Origin: Flavobacteriales bacterium
GTDB taxonomy: Bacteria; Bacteroidota; Bacteroidia; JACJYZ01
NCBI GenBank assembly: GCA_020435415.1
Contig: JAGQZQ010000010.1
Coordinates: 1-58,986 of the forward strand
Length of the DNA stretch: 58,986 nucleotides
Direction of reading: 5' to 3'
Each line of letters opens with the position of its first letter. Position 1 is the first letter of the stretch. The position numbers were made by a program, and so were the translations under genes. Below are positions 51,869-58,986 of the stretch, one piece after another. The notes under the pieces were generated by a model. The model did not search any database. It saw only the letters and a program-made list of their open reading frames with translations, and had not been told where the DNA came from.

Positions 51869-52645
51869 ATGTCGGTTCTTCAGGCCTTACTCCTGGGCCT
51901 GATCCAGGGTCTAACGGAATTTCTTCCCATCAGCAGCAGCGGCCACATCGAAATCGGCAAAGCACTGCTTGGTATCAAATACCAGGAAGATCTGACCTTC
52001 ACTATTGTCGTTCATGGTGCCACCGTACTTAGCACATTGGTATACTTCCGCAAGGATATCATACGTCTGATTACCCAAGGCATTCGCATACCATTCACCG
52101 AAGAAACCAAATACATCACTTACCTGGCCATTTCCATGGTCCCGGTTGGAATCGTGGGATTGTTCTTTAAAGATGAGCTGGAATCCGTGGCCCTGGGAAA
52201 TGTCCCACTGGTGGGAGGAATGCTGTTGATCACCGCATTCCTGCTTCTTCTGACAAGATATCTTGGCCGGGAAGGAAAACCTTTGAATCTGCCGCGTGCC
52301 TTTGTCATTGGCGTTTCTCAGGCGGTCGCTGTCATGCCCGGTATTTCCAGATCAGGATCCACCATTGCTACGGCACTTATGTTGGGTATAAGTAAAGAAG
52401 AAGCCACCCGTTTCTCTTTTCTAATGGTGCTGGTCCCGATCTTAGGTGCAAACGTTAAAAGCATCATGGACGGCGAATTTGGCGGGAACACGTCGGCAGT
52501 TCCCCTGATGGTGGGATTTGTCGCAGCCTTTGCATCTGGTCTGATTGCCTGTCACTGGATGATCCGGATTGTAAGACAAGGGAAACTCACCTGGTTTGCC
52601 ATATACTGCCTTGTTGCAGGAACCGCAGCGATCCTTTTTGGATAA
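51869..52645 (+). CDS. uppP: Undecaprenyl-diphosphatase
   Basis: Membrane phosphatase recycling the lipid carrier for peptidoglycan (bacA/uppP). It has 258 residues and about eight hydrophobic segments. The first motif TEFLPISSSGHIE (16-28) and second motif MPGISRSGSTIATALMLG are the catalytic pair of the family, and YFRKDI follows the first. The truB start overlaps its end or abuts it. It gives a consistent envelope theme with ftsX. Confidence 0.96.
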   Translation: MSVLQALLLGLIQGLTEFLPISSSGHIEIGKALLGIKYQEDLTFTIVVHGATVLSTLVYFRKDIIRLITQGIRIPFTEETKYITYLAISMVPVGIVGLFFKDELESVALGNVPLVGGMLLITAFLLLLTRYLGREGKPLNLPRAFVIGVSQAVAVMPGISRSGSTIATALMLGISKEEATRFSFLMVLVPILGANVKSIMDGEFGGNTSAVPLMVGFVAAFASGLIACHWMIRIVRQGKLTWFAIYCLVAGTAAILFG

Positions 52646-53339
52646 ACTAAGACCATACAAATTCGAGGAAGGAGAGATCCTCCTGATCCATAAACCCTTG
52701 GAGTGGACTTCCTTTGATGTGATCAAGAAGCTTCGCAGACACCTGGGCGCCAAGGTGGGACATGCCGGAACCCTGGATCCACTGGCCGAAGGCCTGCTGA
52801 TTCTATGTACCGGGAAAAAGACCAAAGAAATATCATCCATCCAGGGCGCGGAAAAAGAGTATACCGGGACGATCTGTCTGGGCGCCGAAAGGCCTTCCTG
52901 TGACAAAGAAACCGAGATCAGTAAGACTTATCCGCTGGAAGGCATCAACCATGAAATGATCGTGGAGGCTGCACACTACTTTGAAGGTGGTTACAAACAG
53001 GTGCCGCCTGTCTTCTCCGCCAAAAAGGTAAATGGGAAAAGGGCCTACGACCTTGCCCGGAAGGGGAAGGAAGTGAATCTCGAAGGAAACGATGTGGAGG
53101 TGATGCGGTTTGAGATCGTATCAGTAAGCCTGCCAATGGTCTATTTCAGAGTAGTTTGCGGCAAGGGCACGTACATCAGGTCTCTGGCCAGGGACCTTGG
53201 AAACCAACTCGGTTGCGGCGGGTACCTTGAAACACTGACCCGTACAAGAATTGGTGACTTCCGGCTTGAAAATGCCATGTCACCGGATGATTTGATCAGG
53301 CAACTTTCAACGTATGCCGATCCCTTAACTAAAAAATAG
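52638..53339 (+). CDS. truB: tRNA pseudouridine-55 synthase
   Basis: Makes pseudouridine 55 in the T-loop of tRNAs. 233 residues from TTG 52638 (DKLRPYKFEEGEILLIHKP follows), which matches family N-termini; the TTG at 52596 would add residues coded inside uppP. No ATG exists in frame. The catalytic Asp is D47 in GHAGTLDPLAEGLL, with YTGTICLG, QVPPVFSAKKVNGKRAY and GKGTYIRSLARDLG. Start codon and uppP stop overlap. Cluster order uppP-truB-queA is common in this phylum. Confidence 0.95.
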   Translation: MDKLRPYKFEEGEILLIHKPLEWTSFDVIKKLRRHLGAKVGHAGTLDPLAEGLLILCTGKKTKEISSIQGAEKEYTGTICLGAERPSCDKETEISKTYPLEGINHEMIVEAAHYFEGGYKQVPPVFSAKKVNGKRAYDLARKGKEVNLEGNDVEVMRFEIVSVSLPMVYFRVVCGKGTYIRSLARDLGNQLGCGGYLETLTRTRIGDFRLENAMSPDDLIRQLSTYADPLTKK

Positions 53340-53370
53340 GCTTAAATCAATGAATGCCTGCAAAATTTAA

Positions 53371-53399
53371 TATATTTGCACCCCCCAAGATTTTTGGGG
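53371..53399 (+). promoter_or_regulatory. queA promoter box and leader hairpin
   Basis: TATATTTG (53371-53378) is an exact -7 match; no -33 TTG is visible. CCCCAA (53383-53388) and TTGGGG (53394-53399) can form a 6-bp stem at the very start of the transcript, followed by about 20 bases to the ATG. It does not fit a preQ1 riboswitch. Confidence 0.48.
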
Positions 53400-53418
53400 T
53401 CCGAAGACGTTCGCATAT

Positions 53419-54468
53419 ATGAAACTATCCCAATTCAAGTTCAAACTGCCCCCCGAACAGGTGGCACTTCATCCGGCAAAAACAAGAGATGAGTCCAAAC
53501 TCATGGTCGTTAACCGGGAAGACGGCAGCATAACACATCGCAAATTCAAGGATATCATTGAATACTTCGATGACCAGGACGTGATGATCCTTAACAATAC
53601 GCGGGTTTTCCCAGCCAGACTTTATGGCAACAAGGAAAAGACCGGCGCCAAGATCGAAGTATTCCTGTTGAGAGAACTGAACCGGGAGAGCCGCCTTTGG
53701 GATGTGCTGGTGGATCCGGCGAGAAAGATCCGCATCGGCAACAAACTGTACTTCGGCGATGATGATGTACTCGTTGCGGAAGTGATTGATAATACGACCT
53801 CAAGGGGACGTACCCTTCGCTTTTTATTTGATGGCTCGTACGAAGAGTTCAAAGAAACTGTGCTATCACTTGGTGAAACACCTCTTCCAAAATACATCAA
53901 ACGGAAGGTGGAGTCTGCCGATAAAGAGCGTTACCAAACGGTATATGCCAAAAATGAAGGTGCGGTTGCCGCGCCAACTGCAGGCCTTCACTTCAGCCGT
54001 GAGCTTTTAAAACGCCTCGAGCTGAAAGGCGTGAATTTCGCAGAACTTACACTTCACGTTGGACTGGGCAGTTTCCGTCCCGTGGAAGTGGAAGACCTCA
54101 CAAAACATAAGATGGACTCTGAAGAGATCATCATTGAACAACCCTGTTGCGATATTGTGAATGCGGCCAAGAAGAGCAAACGTCGTGTTTGTGCAGTGGG
54201 TACCACCACCATGAGGGCCATTGAAACATCCGTGTCAACAGCGGGTGAATTGAAACCATACAAAGGCTGGACAAATAAATTTATTTTTCCTCCCTACGAC
54301 TTTAGCATTGCAAATTGCATGATCACGAATTTCCATATGCCGGAATCAACATTGTTAATGATGGTTTCCGCATTTGCAGGCTATGACCTGGCCATGGAAG
54401 CATACAAAATCGCCATAAAGGAGAAGTATAAGTTCTTTTCCTACGGCGACGCGATGCTCATTCTTTAA
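53419..54468 (+). CDS. queA: S-adenosylmethionine:tRNA ribosyltransferase-isomerase
   Basis: Transfers and isomerises the ribosyl part of SAM onto preQ1-modified tRNA to give epoxyqueuosine. It has 349 residues, the normal length. Visible are [74 protein letters not shown] and [16 protein letters not shown]. It follows truB by 79 bases and has its own -7 box. No preQ1 biosynthesis gene is in the window. Confidence 0.96.
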   Translation: MKLSQFKFKLPPEQVALHPAKTRDESKLMVVNREDGSITHRKFKDIIEYFDDQDVMILNNTRVFPARLYGNKEKTGAKIEVFLLRELNRESRLWDVLVDPARKIRIGNKLYFGDDDVLVAEVIDNTTSRGRTLRFLFDGSYEEFKETVLSLGETPLPKYIKRKVESADKERYQTVYAKNEGAVAAPTAGLHFSRELLKRLELKGVNFAELTLHVGLGSFRPVEVEDLTKHKMDSEEIIIEQPCCDIVNAAKKSKRRVCAVGTTTMRAIETSVSTAGELKPYKGWTNKFIFPPYDFSIANCMITNFHMPESTLLMMVSAFAGYDLAMEAYKIAIKEKYKFFSYGDAMLIL

Positions 54469-54479
54469 GCCCCAGACCC

Positions 54480-55184
54480 ATGGGACAAGAAACCATGGAT
54501 ATTTCTATACTGATTGTTGCCGGTGGTTCCGGTAGCCGGATGGGTTCGGATATTCCCAAACAATTCATGCTTTTTGCAGGGAAGCCTATCCTTTTGCATA
54601 CCCTTGAGAATCTGCATGCATGTGCACCTGATGCTGCGATCGGACTGGTCCTTCCCAAGACGTTCATCGAACAATGGTCTGGTATCTGCCAGAAGTTTGG
54701 TTGCCGCATTCCCCATCAGGTATTCGAAGGAGGAGCTGAAAGACAGGCATCTGTGCATTACGGTTTGAAAGGATTAGAAGGAAATGATAAGTTCGTTGCC
54801 ATCCACGATGGTGTGAGGCCCTTTGTTTCCGGCGAGTTGTTTCAACGGCTGCTTCAACAAAGTCATCAACACGGAAATGCCATCCCGGTTCTACCCATAA
54901 CCGACAGCCTGAGAGAGCGCACCGGAGATCATACCAGCAAGGCGGTTGACAGGGACAGGTTCATAAGTGTACAAACACCGCAGATTTTCCGTAGACAGGA
55001 ACTCCTGGAAGCATATGAGCAAAACGGATCCGGCCGCTTTGCCGATGACGCTTCCCTTATGGAGTCCTGCGGGCATGCTATACATACGGTGGCCGGGGAT
55101 GCCGCAAATATCAAGATCACCCTGCCTGAAGATTTGTTAAGGGCCGAAGGAATCGCGCCTGGCTTCTATGAAAAAAATGGCTAA
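54480..55184 (+). CDS. ispD: 2-C-methyl-D-erythritol 4-phosphate cytidylyltransferase
   Basis: Third step of the MEP isoprenoid pathway: CTP plus MEP to CDP-ME. 234 residues starting MGQETMDISILIVAGGSGSR (ATG 54495 is a possible shorter start). Motifs are VAGGSGSRMGSDIPKQF, with the nucleotide-binding Lys, HDGVRPFVS, PITDSLRER, and the C-terminal GDAANIKITLPEDLL. It starts 11 bases after queA, so likely the same transcript. Confidence 0.93.
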   Translation: MGQETMDISILIVAGGSGSRMGSDIPKQFMLFAGKPILLHTLENLHACAPDAAIGLVLPKTFIEQWSGICQKFGCRIPHQVFEGGAERQASVHYGLKGLEGNDKFVAIHDGVRPFVSGELFQRLLQQSHQHGNAIPVLPITDSLRERTGDHTSKAVDRDRFISVQTPQIFRRQELLEAYEQNGSGRFADDASLMESCGHAIHTVAGDAANIKITLPEDLLRAEGIAPGFYEKNG

Positions 55185-55210
55185 CTTGGAATGCAACAAA
55201 AACGAGCCCT

Positions 55211-55768
55211 ATGAAAAAGAACTTTTTTGCCTGTCTGTTTGTTTTTATCGGCCTTTGTCTGGCAACCATGCCGGCATCTGCACAAAAGAAAAAAGACAAA
55301 GACAGCGAGCCTGAAAAAGAGGCACCGGAGATGCCAAGAGAGAATGATCTCATCGTGTATAAAGGAGAACAGGCAGCCACTGGAAGTCAAGCGGATTTAT
55401 ATAAGAAGTGCCTTGCCTGGTTTAACGGATACTATAAAAACCCAACCAGTGTATTTCGTGAAAGGGACGAAGAAAAAGGTCTTATCAGCGGTGTGGCACG
55501 TTTCCAGATCAAGAGCTTAAATCCCAAAACAGGCACGAAAGACAATGCCGGCCTGGTGGTATACGATATCAGCGTAACATGCAAGGAAAATGGTTACAGC
55601 TACCGCATCGAGAAGATCAATTGGAAGCAGGCTTCTTATTATGGAATCGAGAAATGGTTTGATAAGGATGGTCAGTACTACAAATCGGAGTATGTGGATT
55701 TTCTGGAACAAACGGATACATTCCTGAAGGAACTCATCGCAGACCTGGAATCACATATGGCCGGTTGA
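55211..55768 (+). CDS. DUF4468-type secreted protein
   Basis: 185 residues with a signal peptide (MKKNFFACLFVFIGLCLATMPASAQ, cleavage near 25). A charged KKKDKD/EPEKE linker leads to a TBP-like domain (about 60-185): DLYKKCLAWFNGYYKN, RERDEEKGLISGVARFQI, VVYDISVTCKENGYSYRIEKI. This is the DUF4468 pattern of Bacteroidota. Function unknown, probably envelope. Its stop abuts the stop of the convergent phosphatase gene (TGA followed directly by TCA) with no terminator. Confidence 0.8.
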   Translation: MKKNFFACLFVFIGLCLATMPASAQKKKDKDSEPEKEAPEMPRENDLIVYKGEQAATGSQADLYKKCLAWFNGYYKNPTSVFRERDEEKGLISGVARFQIKSLNPKTGTKDNAGLVVYDISVTCKENGYSYRIEKINWKQASYYGIEKWFDKDGQYYKSEYVDFLEQTDTFLKELIADLESHMAG

Positions 55769-58159
55769 TCAAAGTCGGATTCCGATCACCAGGATATCAT
55801 CGATCTGCTCTTCCGAACCTTTCCAGTCAAGAAACCTGTCCTCAACAGCTTTTCGCTGAACATCAGGTAAAGACCCGTTCATACTGAGCACCAGTTCACG
55901 GAAACGCTTATTCATGAACTTCTTTCCCTTCGGTCCCCCGAACTGGTCGGGATATCCGTCGGTAAAGAGGTAGATCATATCTCCTTTCTCATATCTGATC
56001 TCATGTTGCGTAAACCGCCGTTCGGTCTCTGACTGATAACCTCCAATGGGAAATTTATCCGGCGCTGTTTCATGCAACTTTCCTTTTCTTGTGAGAAATA
56101 ATGGCCGGTTGGCCCCGGCATACAACAGCGTCCCGTTCGCCTGGTCAACACGGCAGAGGGAAATATCCATTCCCTCCCTGGACTCAGATCCTTCAATATC
56201 TTGCTTGAGTGATTTTCTTATGGCCCTGTGAAGCGCATTCAGGATAGTGGCCGGGTCGTCAAATTCCTCTCTCCGGATGATCTGATTCATCGCGTTGCTT
56301 CCCAAAACCGACATGAATGCCCCGGGCACACCATGTCCTGTGCAATCCGCCACGGCGATGTACTTGTACCCATTCTTCTCCGCGTACCAGTAAAAATCAC
56401 CACTGACCACTGCCTTGGGCCGGTAAAGGATAAACGATTCCGGGAAGGCCAGTGCAATCTGATTCCGCATGGGAAGAATGGCTTCCTGGATTTTTTTTGC
56501 GTAGGCAATGCTTTTCTCAATCTCTTCTGACTTTCTTTTACTCTCCGTAAAATCAGTGTCTATGGCTACGATCTTCTGCACTTCGCCTTTCTCATTGAAC
56601 ACAGGTGATAATGTCGTGCTGATCCAAAGTTTTCTGCCGTCTTTGGCTTTGGTCATCGCCACATAGGACAATGGGATCTTGGATGTGAGTACCTTTTCCA
56701 GCACATGTTCGATGTCGGGATTGGAACTGATCTTCTGAATCGTTGAACCCTTCTCCTTTATAATCTCGTCAACACTGTATCCGCTCAAACTGACAAAGCC
56801 ATCGTTGATGTATTCAACCTTACCTTCCTTGTCATAGATCATAACCCCGTTATGAGTTTTACTTGCCACGATGGAAAGTTTCTCCAGTTCGCGGCTGTTC
56901 TTCCTGATCCGGAAATAACCGTAGATCACCGCCAGGAGTAACATGGCTGCAAGCAACATCAACACGGTAAGAAACCGGTTCTCAGACTTTTGTTTGTCGA
57001 TGACCAGCATCTGGTATGCGATTTCCTTCTCCTTCTGCTCACTTTCGTAATTGGCCTGCAATTCCGCCATGGTACGGGATCTCTCATCATCCAGCAATCG
57101 CTCTTTGATCGCAGCCGCTTTTTTGTAGGTCTCCAATGCTTTGTCCACCTGCCCCGTTTCTTCATAAAGCAACGTCAGGCCTTCATAGGCACCCACGAGT
57201 TGGTTCTCATTCCTCAACCGTTTGTTCAGTTCAATACCTTCATCAAAATACTGCATGGACGCAATGTAGTTGCCCAGGTATATCTGAGCTTCACCCATAT
57301 TGCAAAGCGCCCCTGCGATCAGGTTCTGATCGCCTACCTTCCTGGCCATACCGAGCGCCTGCTTAAAATATTTCATGGCATCCCTGTACAAACCCTTCTG
57401 GCAGTATATCACTCCGATGTTGTTGGCCACTGTTCCGATACCCCTGACATTCTCCGTCCTTTCATAGGTTCTTAGGGCCTCAAAGTTCAACTCCATGGCC
57501 TTATCCACCTCATTCAAACTGTTATGCGCCGTGGCGGCATTATTAAGCAGTGCAGCTACCTTATCGCGCTTCCCGAGTTTTTTATACATATCCATGGACC
57601 GGGTATAAAATTTCAGGGCTTCCCGGTAGTTGTACTGCTTCTGGTGAAGGTTACCCATGTTGTTGAACACATTGGCTTTTCCATCCAGGTCATCGGTATC
57701 CTCAAAGATTTTCAGCGCTTTAAAGTAGTATCCGAGTGCCTTATCATGCCGGCCTTGATTTTCCTGAATGGCTCCGATAAAGGTGTATGCAAGACCAAGT
57801 CCTCTTTGATCTTTGCTGGCATCGAACATGTCGCGGGCCTTATATAGAAATACCAGGGCTTCATCATCCAGGCCTTTGCCATGGTAAGCCTTCCCCAGGT
57901 AGAGCATGGCCCGTGCCGTTCCACTTACATTTCTTTTGGTACGGGCGTAGTCCAGCATCTGCTGCCCGAAAAGGACAACACTGTCATTGCTCATGTCTTC
58001 ATGAGCGACTATCAGTTTCTCAAGCACATCAATACGGACCGAATCTTCCACTGACGGAAGCAGGTTCAGCAAACTATCCACCCGATCGCGGTCTGCATAG
58101 GCAGACAGCGAGAGCAGAAAAGCCATACCTATGATCCAATGCTTGTTCACCTCGTACAT
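55769..58159 (-). CDS. TPR-PAS-SpoIIE (PP2C) sensor phosphatase
   Basis: 796-residue membrane-bound signalling protein. A signal peptide (about 1-22) precedes about seven TPRs (about 80-370; for example ALGYYFKALKIFEDTDD, EALKFYTRSMDMYKKLG) on the outside, one membrane helix (about 394-415), a PAS domain (about 425-545, GVMIYDKEGKVEYINDGFV, DTDFTESKRK), and a SpoIIE/PP2C phosphatase (about 550-796) with RPKAVVSGDFYW, AVADCTGHGVPGAFMSVLG and FTDGYPDQFGG carrying the metal-binding Asp residues. It would dephosphorylate an anti-sigma antagonist-type protein. No such partner is adjacent. Confidence 0.88.
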   Translation of the reverse strand: MYEVNKHWIIGMAFLLSLSAYADRDRVDSLLNLLPSVEDSVRIDVLEKLIVAHEDMSNDSVVLFGQQMLDYARTKRNVSGTARAMLYLGKAYHGKGLDDEALVFLYKARDMFDASKDQRGLGLAYTFIGAIQENQGRHDKALGYYFKALKIFEDTDDLDGKANVFNNMGNLHQKQYNYREALKFYTRSMDMYKKLGKRDKVAALLNNAATAHNSLNEVDKAMELNFEALRTYERTENVRGIGTVANNIGVIYCQKGLYRDAMKYFKQALGMARKVGDQNLIAGALCNMGEAQIYLGNYIASMQYFDEGIELNKRLRNENQLVGAYEGLTLLYEETGQVDKALETYKKAAAIKERLLDDERSRTMAELQANYESEQKEKEIAYQMLVIDKQKSENRFLTVLMLLAAMLLLAVIYGYFRIRKNSRELEKLSIVASKTHNGVMIYDKEGKVEYINDGFVSLSGYSVDEIIKEKGSTIQKISSNPDIEHVLEKVLTSKIPLSYVAMTKAKDGRKLWISTTLSPVFNEKGEVQKIVAIDTDFTESKRKSEEIEKSIAYAKKIQEAILPMRNQIALAFPESFILYRPKAVVSGDFYWYAEKNGYKYIAVADCTGHGVPGAFMSVLGSNAMNQIIRREEFDDPATILNALHRAIRKSLKQDIEGSESREGMDISLCRVDQANGTLLYAGANRPLFLTRKGKLHETAPDKFPIGGYQSETERRFTQHEIRYEKGDMIYLFTDGYPDQFGGPKGKKFMNKRFRELVLSMNGSLPDVQRKAVEDRFLDWKGSEEQIDDILVIGIRL

Positions 58160-58292
58160 TTTATCCTCCGAAGCTTTGCCGGTTCGCGTGCAAGTCGGTT
58201 TTCTTAGTCCGGCGTGGATAGGGTTTTGAATCTTCCTATGCTATCTGGTACTTGAAAATTCTCGAACGAATGACCTCCGGCACATCAACAAA

Positions 58293-58986
58293 TCAGGGGC
58301 GGAGGGTTTGCAAACTTACCCCTGGTTTCAGCTTCACGTTTTGTACGTCCAAACCTGAAATTAGATTCAATCCCGGGGCTTTGCCTTTTTCGATGCTTCC
58401 GAAGCGGTTGGATATACCTAAAAAACGGGCACCGTTAATGGTAGACCACGACAGCATTTCCGGGAAAGTAACCTCCGGGAAATGACTGTGAATGGTCTGC
58501 ATCTCATCCAGAATGGATAAGCGGTCGTTGGAGGTGAGACCATCTGTACCTATGACCAATCTGAGATCATGTTGGCGCAACATTGTTACATCCGGCAACC
58601 TGTCCTCAATATACAGATTGGCCTTCGGACACAAGCACCAGGTAAGCTGTGAATGATAATCCAAAGCCCACCGAATATCTTTCTCTGTACTCACAGAGTT
58701 ATGTACCAGCAGGAGAGGCACGCAATTCGGCATATGAACCAGGGTGGATGGCATGGAGGTAAAGCCCGTTGGCTTAAAAGAAGACATATCAATGCCCAGT
58801 TGCATGAGTACTTCCATCATCTCCCCATTCCCGGTTTCGAACATCTGGTTTTCAGGAACACATTCCTGATTATGAAGGGTCAGTACGGCATCGGTCTCAT
58901 AGGCATAGTTTCCTATCTTTTTAAGAAGGGCCGGCGATACGGTATATGGGGCATGGGGGTTCACACTCCCGGCAAGACCAAGGTCA
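58293..58986 (-). CDS. Amidohydrolase family metal-dependent deaminase/hydrolase, C-terminal part
   Basis: Cut by the window end: the frame stays open through the last base on this strand, reading DLGLAGSVNPHAPYTVSP before further upstream sequence. The visible part has HAPYTVSP, LTLHNQE, LLLVHNSVS and LVIGTDGLTSNDRLS, the metal-binding His and Asp of the cytosine-deaminase/SsnA/TrzN-type amidohydrolases, then the closing beta part (GKAPGLNLIS). Relatives in this phylum include proteins tied to futalosine menaquinone synthesis, but the reaction cannot be fixed from this fragment. About 231 residues are visible. Confidence 0.82.
   Translation of the reverse strand, partial: DLGLAGSVNPHAPYTVSPALLKKIGNYAYETDAVLTLHNQECVPENQMFETGNGEMMEVLMQLGIDMSSFKPTGFTSMPSTLVHMPNCVPLLLVHNSVSTEKDIRWALDYHSQLTWCLCPKANLYIEDRLPDVTMLRQHDLRLVIGTDGLTSNDRLSILDEMQTIHSHFPEVTFPEMLSWSTINGARFLGISNRFGSIEKGKAPGLNLISGLDVQNVKLKPGVSLQTLRP

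Noticed and set aside
53379-53418. preQ1 riboswitch before queA
   Set aside because: Only a 6-bp stem and a 19-base tail are present; there is no match to the stem, loop and A-rich tail of preQ1-I or the larger preQ1-II and III folds.
1-58986. Defence island, toxin-antitoxin pair, prophage or integrative element
   Set aside because: No nuclease, methylase, integrase, transposase, toxin or phage structural gene was recognised, and gene content is typical core genome throughout.

Overview
The window is a stretch of chromosome from a member of the Bacteroidota with middling GC content. The evidence is: a SusC/SusD-type outer-membrane pair, a secreted protein with SprB repeats and a gliding-motility (type IX secretion) C-terminal domain, DUF4270, DUF3098 and DUF4468 proteins, many lipoproteins, and promoter-like sequences of the Bacteroidota type (TTG, about 19 bases, TAnnTTTG). 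The order within the phylum cannot be settled from the sequence. No tRNA, rRNA, CRISPR array, transposase, integrase or phage gene was seen.

Layout. 1-5458: histidine biosynthesis operon hisD(partial)-hisC-hisB-hisH-hisA-hisF-hisIE, mostly with overlapping stops and starts, interrupted by a duplicated repeat between hisA and hisF. 5495-10337: an acetyltransferase/nitrilase fusion, tadA, aspS and a membrane-anchored coiled-coil protein. 10338-10882: the only gene-free stretch over 300 bases, with a structured element upstream of a SusC/SusD pair (10883-15667). 15831-22344: an acyltransferase, an unrecognised helical protein, and a 1369-residue SprB-repeat/PKD surface protein. 22432-25688: a methionine/glutamine aminotransferase with an omega-amidase, then a divergent marR/yceI pair around a likely operator. 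25743-30887: an Ig-like lipoprotein, free methionine sulfoxide reductase, subtilase, TSUP permease and panC.

31059-35871: a half-length GT5 glycogen-synthase-like protein, a DUF4270 lipoprotein, glmS, and a lipoprotein with membrane helices. 36004-43243: small secreted and barrel proteins, superoxide dismutase, an acidic lipoprotein, a GNAT-like protein, an M16 peptidase and a bacilliredoxin. 43240-49465: a very large probable outer-membrane barrel of unknown function, a solute-binding lipoprotein and a hypothetical protein. 49632-55184: an envelope and tRNA-modification cluster (OmpA-like, ftsX, DUF3098, uppP, truB, queA, ispD). 55211-58986: a DUF4468 protein, a TPR-PAS-SpoIIE phosphatase and a partial amidohydrolase.

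Most of the window is core metabolism and envelope function. I did not find a convincing undescribed multi-gene system. The best leads are the structured region before susC, the half-size GT5 protein lacking the usual substrate motif, the large unknown barrel, the marR/yceI operator, a possible single-base disruption at the start of the SprB-repeat gene, and the recurrent TTG starts.
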